Assembly: GCF_905220365.1 (NCBI RefSeq)
Contig: NC_061130.1
Coordinates: 10,981,501-11,045,500 of the forward strand
Direction of reading: 5' to 3'
Length of the DNA stretch: 64,000 nucleotides
Origin: Vanessa cardui
Lineage: Eukaryota; Arthropoda; Insecta; Lepidoptera; Nymphalidae
Both the position numbers and the translations under genes were made by a program. The notes below the pieces were generated by a model that saw nothing but the letters and a program-made list of their open reading frames with translations, ran no database searches and was not told where the DNA came from. Below, in pieces: positions 60,128 to 64,000 of this stretch; position 1 is the first letter of the stretch, and every line of letters starts with the position of its first letter.

Positions 60128-60183
60128 TACATGTAATCTGTTGCTATCCATTTTCACAAATGGATAGCAACAGATTACATGTA
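60128..60183. repeat. Perfect 26-bp inverted repeat with a 4-base loop
   Basis: TACATGTAATCTGTTGCTAT and six more bases (60128-60153) are followed by TCAC and then the exact reverse complement (60158-60183). It resembles a snap-back duplication more than a microRNA precursor, because the pairing is perfect and the loop is minimal. Confidence 0.85.
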
Positions 60184-62279
60184 TTTAGTTTATACATATT
60201 TAATTTAATAATTATTGCATGCACTTTTCATAATAAAAAAAATTTTGTTTGATTATGTGAAATGTAATATTATAATATGAGAATTTAATAAGATTATAAG
60301 GTCGGAAAAAAGGGATGGCGTAAGGTATGACAGTAAGTAAGAAAATGGCAAAGGAGTAATTGAGGAGAAACAATCCTGGGAATCTATCAAAATATAAAAT
60401 GTATAAACAATTAAAATACAAATTCTCCTGTGCTTTTTTACTTGACATTCTATGGGACCGTGTGTTCCGGGTGGTCAGCAACAATCGCCACCGAACAAGT
60501 CAATACAATAGTCCCTAATTAGGATGAGTTACCTGTTAACAAGAACCCAATTAAAACTCATATTTTGAATAGTTACAGTAATAAAGTACCCTTTCAATTT
60601 GAGGTTCTTTGATGCAAATATTGTACATTGCTATTTATTAAATACGATTACTAATATCACAAGCATGTGTCTTCATTAAATTTTATAAAATAAGTGGTTT
60701 TTCATTTATCATAATTGTATGACTGTAAGCATCGACGTCTCATTTAATTGTGTAACTTTCTCTTGCGTGCTATATTCTCAAAATATATTCATAACTTTTC
60801 TAATTTTTGTATATATACAAAGTGTTTTTTAACTGGTTTTTAAGTCAATTCCGTTGATAAATATCAATCTGTAAGACTTGCGCTGAAATAGTTCTTAGTG
60901 TACACTGTTTCTAGCTATCATTAACATTAACAATATATAAATGGAATACAGAAGTAATGGAGGTATAATAATTACGCTTTCGGGCTTATTCGTGCCAAGT
61001 CACGACATCAATTCATACAGAAACGATTTCCCTGTGGACCTTCCGACATCGAGCTATCCTAATTACAAATTCGATTCGACCAATAAATATTCCAATAGCT
61101 CAAAATTTACATAATTCTCTCAATACATACATATTATAGTATACCAAATAAAATAGTCCAACCAATCAAGCGTAGCCAACTTGTTTTGATATCAAAACAA
61201 ATTCGAATACAAAGCGAACTTCAAAGCGTACAAAGACACAATTACATCGTATGATAGTTACCGAGGAGTCTTATTAAAACTACGGAATAAGGCAATTTTG
61301 CGGACAAAAGGATGCCCCTCAATTTCACGAAGGACGCTGACGGCAATTCAAAAGTTTTCCACTGATAGACCCGCCCTAGCTGTCCGATTTTATTGAATTT
61401 AATCCTAAATTTGAAGGATGACCACACCGTTTATTGTTCTGTCATACTTTGATTAGGGAGCTGTTATAAATGTAACAAGTTTGGTAATACGATATGTAAT
61501 CTGCATAAATTTTATATATTTTAAATTGATATTCCATTTCATATTGAATATTTCTAAATAGTAATTGACAAAAATTTACCCACTAAGTTTCATTCGCCGG
61601 TTCTCCTCAGTTCAGGGTATTTTCTTCCGAACCGATAAGTATTTTACATTTGCGATAGTTTTTTTAACACTAAAGCGAAAACTATACACAATATTTAACC
61701 CTCATAGACAGACACGATATTATCCTTTATATAAATATTGTCAAAGCATATTTTGTTTACAAGCTATTTTATTATACGCATAGGGAAAATAAAGCGACAA
61801 AATTCTATCTATTTTATATTTTCGCTTTAAATGAAAATAGAAAGAAAATAAAGTAAACCGTGGCTATAAATATAGTAAAAGAGCGGCGGTCGTCTGTGGC
61901 AACTGGACAATTTCTCCTCTGGCTTTCAATAATAATTCCTCCATAAATTCTGCCCCGACCGCGTCGCACGATAGTGTAACAATTAATTATTATATTGCTT
62001 TTTTGACGGCATACCTCGGATAGTTGCTTTATTGAGTCGCCCCTTCGTAAACATATACCATTGTATATAGTTGTTATATTATAGGTAAGCATTCTGGGTT
62101 ATTTATTTACTTTGTAAACATCTAATATTTTGATATTCTGCCTGTTGCTCTTTCACAACAAAATCTTTGAACCTAATATGATGTACTGTACTTTACTTCA
62201 TACTTGAAGGTCCTACCTTATATTATTTGAAGGTCTTGAAGGTCCTACCTTATTATGCGGTTCTACCATTTATTAAATG
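60184..62279. other. A/T-rich gene-free stretch
   Basis: A small direct duplication, GAAGGTCCTACCTTAT, occurs at 62207 and 62239. No gene is supported. Confidence 0.4.
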
Positions 62280-62505
62280 TTTTACCGTCAAACAGTAATA
62301 CTGATTGAAGCCTGCAATAGTAACGGTATTATTGGTAGGTTATTTATAGTAGTTAGTAGTTAGTGTGTTCCAATTTCGGTTGATCGCTAAGCTAGCGTTA
62401 CAGGCACAAGGGACAAAGCATTTTAGTACCATACATAGTTGATGGTGAATTGACATTGTAAGAATAGCATGATAAAGAAATTAGGTAGCCCATTGCCGTC
62501 GTAAT
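62280..62505 (+). repeat. Interspersed repeat family 3, worn copy
   Basis: ACCGTCAAACAGTAATACTG, GTGTGTTCCAATTTCGGTTG, GTTACAGGCACAAGGGACAA and GGTGAATTGACATTGTAAG follow the family order with many changes. Confidence 0.5.
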
Positions 62506-62510
62506 ACTAT

Positions 62511-62603
62511 TATCAAATCAAATCAAATCGAAATAAACTTTATTCAAGTAGGCTTTTACAAGCACTTTTGAATCGTCATTTTACAACTAAGCGAAGCTAC
62601 TAA
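62511..62603 (+). repeat. Interspersed repeat family 4, proximal part
   Basis: ATCAAATCAAATCAAATCGA and AATAAACTTTATTCAAGTAG, then GCTTTTACAAGCACTTTTGA, match 44195-44285. Confidence 0.75.
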
Positions 62604-62614
62604 ACAAAAGAACA

Positions 62615-62745
62615 AAAGCCTATTAATATCCCGCTGCTGAATAGGTCGGCGGATACATATGGTAGATGTTCATTAGACTTATACAGGTTTCCTGACGTTA
62701 CTCAATAATGCCAAGAATGAATTCAATAAACACGAAATAAGTACA
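62615..62745 (-). mobile_element. Degenerate tRNA-derived SINE (Metulj-like), tail half
   Basis: AGCCTATTAATATCCCGCTG, TTCATTAGACTTATACAGGT, TTCCTGACGTTACTCAATAA and GAATTCAATAAACACGAAAT follow the minus-strand SINE order. The tRNA-like head is missing. Confidence 0.55.
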
Positions 62746-62834
62746 ACGGGCACGGGCAACTCCATTTGTATGTATTCTGGTCAAAGGCAAAAGTTGGTAC
62801 ACAGCTATGTTCTATATAAATAACTTTTGTTTCT

Positions 62835-62995
62835 GAGGCAGTTGTCGCCCAGCTTTGCTCGCCCTTTCGGGGTTTGTCGTCGTAGGCGTGGAGCACAAAG
62901 TAGCCTATTTTCTCTTTTTGAGTTCAAGCTTGTTTCGTAACTTTCATCAAATTCAGTTCAAAGGTTTGAGCAACAGACAAAAAGGATTACTATAA
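62835..62995 (-). repeat. Interspersed repeat family 1, minus orientation
   Basis: GAGCACAAAGTAGCCTATTT, GAGTTCAAGCTTGTTTCGTA, CTTTCATCAAATTCAGTTCA and AAGGTTTGAGCAACAGACAA are the reverse of the 9005-9190 order and preserve it well. Confidence 0.7.
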
Positions 62996-63837
62996 TTGTT
63001 AAGAAGGAGTTTGATTTATTTTATCCCGATACTGTATTATAGATTATAGTAGAAGGTTCATCTACCTTTCCAGCGCCGTGTCTACTGCAATTTGTTATAG
63101 TAATACCGGCAATCTGTCGCTCGCCGACGTCATAACTCAAACCGACAATATAACCGATTATGCCTTGTAATGGCGATTTTGTTGGCTTGTTTATTGTTAT
63201 TGAGGTATTTACTAAGTTCTTTTTGAGTTCAATGGATAAGAAGAAGAATAGCACGTAAACAAGAGAAGAAGTATTGTTCGTTTATATTATAAGTCACAGT
63301 TTATTTATAATCACTATAAGTTTATAACAAATGTGAGGTAAGGAATAGGTATATTTCACAAAAAGGACACAATGTTTATTCATAAATTCAGTCAATGGTT
63401 TTCAGCAAACGTAGTCAATAAAATAATTTTAATTGATATAAAGGAAAACTGGTTAGTGCGTAATATGACAATCAGTAAGGAGGTGTTACTCTTTTTTATT
63501 CTCATTTTAAGAACATAATCAATAAGACATGTAGTTCTCGTAGAGCTACTTCATATAAAACAAAAACTAAACGATTCAAATTATTGCGTACCATCTTACT
63601 CATTATTATACAAAATGATATGATGAATGATACACATCTTCTTTAAAACCCGGGCAATCAGAGAAATTGGGGAATGGTACTTTTTAAAAATGTTTTTTTT
63701 ATACATTGAATAAAGGAATTAGAGTTTGAACAAATAGTGTTTACGGTGATAAAGCCTTGGAAAAACTACGGTACTAACTAAGATTTACAATGATCAAGTC
63801 ATTGGTGAAAATCAGTCTTCTTTTTCACATCAAATGT
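62996..63837. other. A/T-rich gene-free stretch
   Basis: Nothing recognised. Confidence 0.4.
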
Positions 63838-64000
63838 TATAATAATAAATAAATAAATGTGCGACAACATCACATACATTACTCTGATCCCAATGTCAGT
63901 AGCTAAAGCACTTGTGTTATGGAAAATTAGAAGCAACGACGGTACCACAAACACCCAGACCCAAGACAACATAGAAAACTAATGATAATCTACATCGACT
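63838..64000 (-). mobile_element. tRNA-derived SINE, second family, cut by the window edge
   Basis: AATAATAAATAAATAAATG at the left is the reversed tail. ACTCTGATCCCAATGTCAGT, AGCTAAAGCACTTGTGTTAT, GAAGCAACGACGGTACCACA and AAACACCCAGACCCAAGACA are the reverse of the body at 17960-18070. The tRNA-like head lies beyond base 64000. Confidence 0.78.

Overview
The window is nuclear DNA of an insect. It is strongly A/T-rich (about two thirds by eye), has no operons or bacterial signals, and is packed with transposable-element remains. The repeats point to Lepidoptera, most likely a nymphalid butterfly. They include a tRNA-derived SINE resembling the Metulj SINEs described in Heliconius, an RTE-clade retrotransposon ending in a (GAT)n tail, a Jockey/BS-like non-LTR element, and several short interspersed repeats I associate with butterfly genomes. 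That taxonomic reading rests on memory of these families, not on a search. I find no complete host protein-coding gene; the window looks like intergenic or large-intron DNA.

Layout. 156-616 is a short MITE-like element. 687-8750 is a pair of related TIR elements (A, 687-6657; B, 6659-8750) lying in opposite orientation one base apart, so about 2 kb of sequence is repeated in inverted form. Element A is interrupted by a young RTE retrotransposon (3402-6544) with a 1006-residue uninterrupted EN-RT frame. The 5' junction of that insertion carries a 111-bp copy of a piece of element A. 9301-10001 is a TIR element built on a ~140-bp internal periodicity. 10-16.8 kb is mostly unannotatable A/T-rich DNA with a few G/C-richer islands. 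16.8-26 kb holds SINEs, a decayed Mutator-like transposase, and an old RTE copy (20058-21570) that took two later insertions. At 28333-28460 a TATA box, a short upstream frame, an ATG and a strong splice donor line up as a candidate first exon. 32.1-34.0 kb is a decayed Jockey-like element on the minus strand, joined in frame to about 115 coding-like codons I cannot identify. 34.5-49 kb is A/T-rich DNA with short repeat remnants. 49917-51038 is a non-autonomous hAT element with 8-bp target duplications and unusual TCTTGG hexamer arrays at both ends. 51182-51555 is the 3' end of another non-LTR element. The rest (51.5-64 kb) holds repeat fragments, one more clear SINE, a perfect 26-bp hairpin, and a second-family SINE cut by the window edge.

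The mobile elements do not form a joint pathway. They record layered insertions: old RTE, Jockey and Mutator remains, then SINEs and TIR elements, then the intact RTE copy. The points most worth checking are the unidentified coding-like segment at 33665-34013, the candidate exon near 28.4 kb, the coding-like frame shared by elements A and B, the template-switch-like junction of the RTE, and the architecture of the 9.3-kb and 49.9-kb elements.
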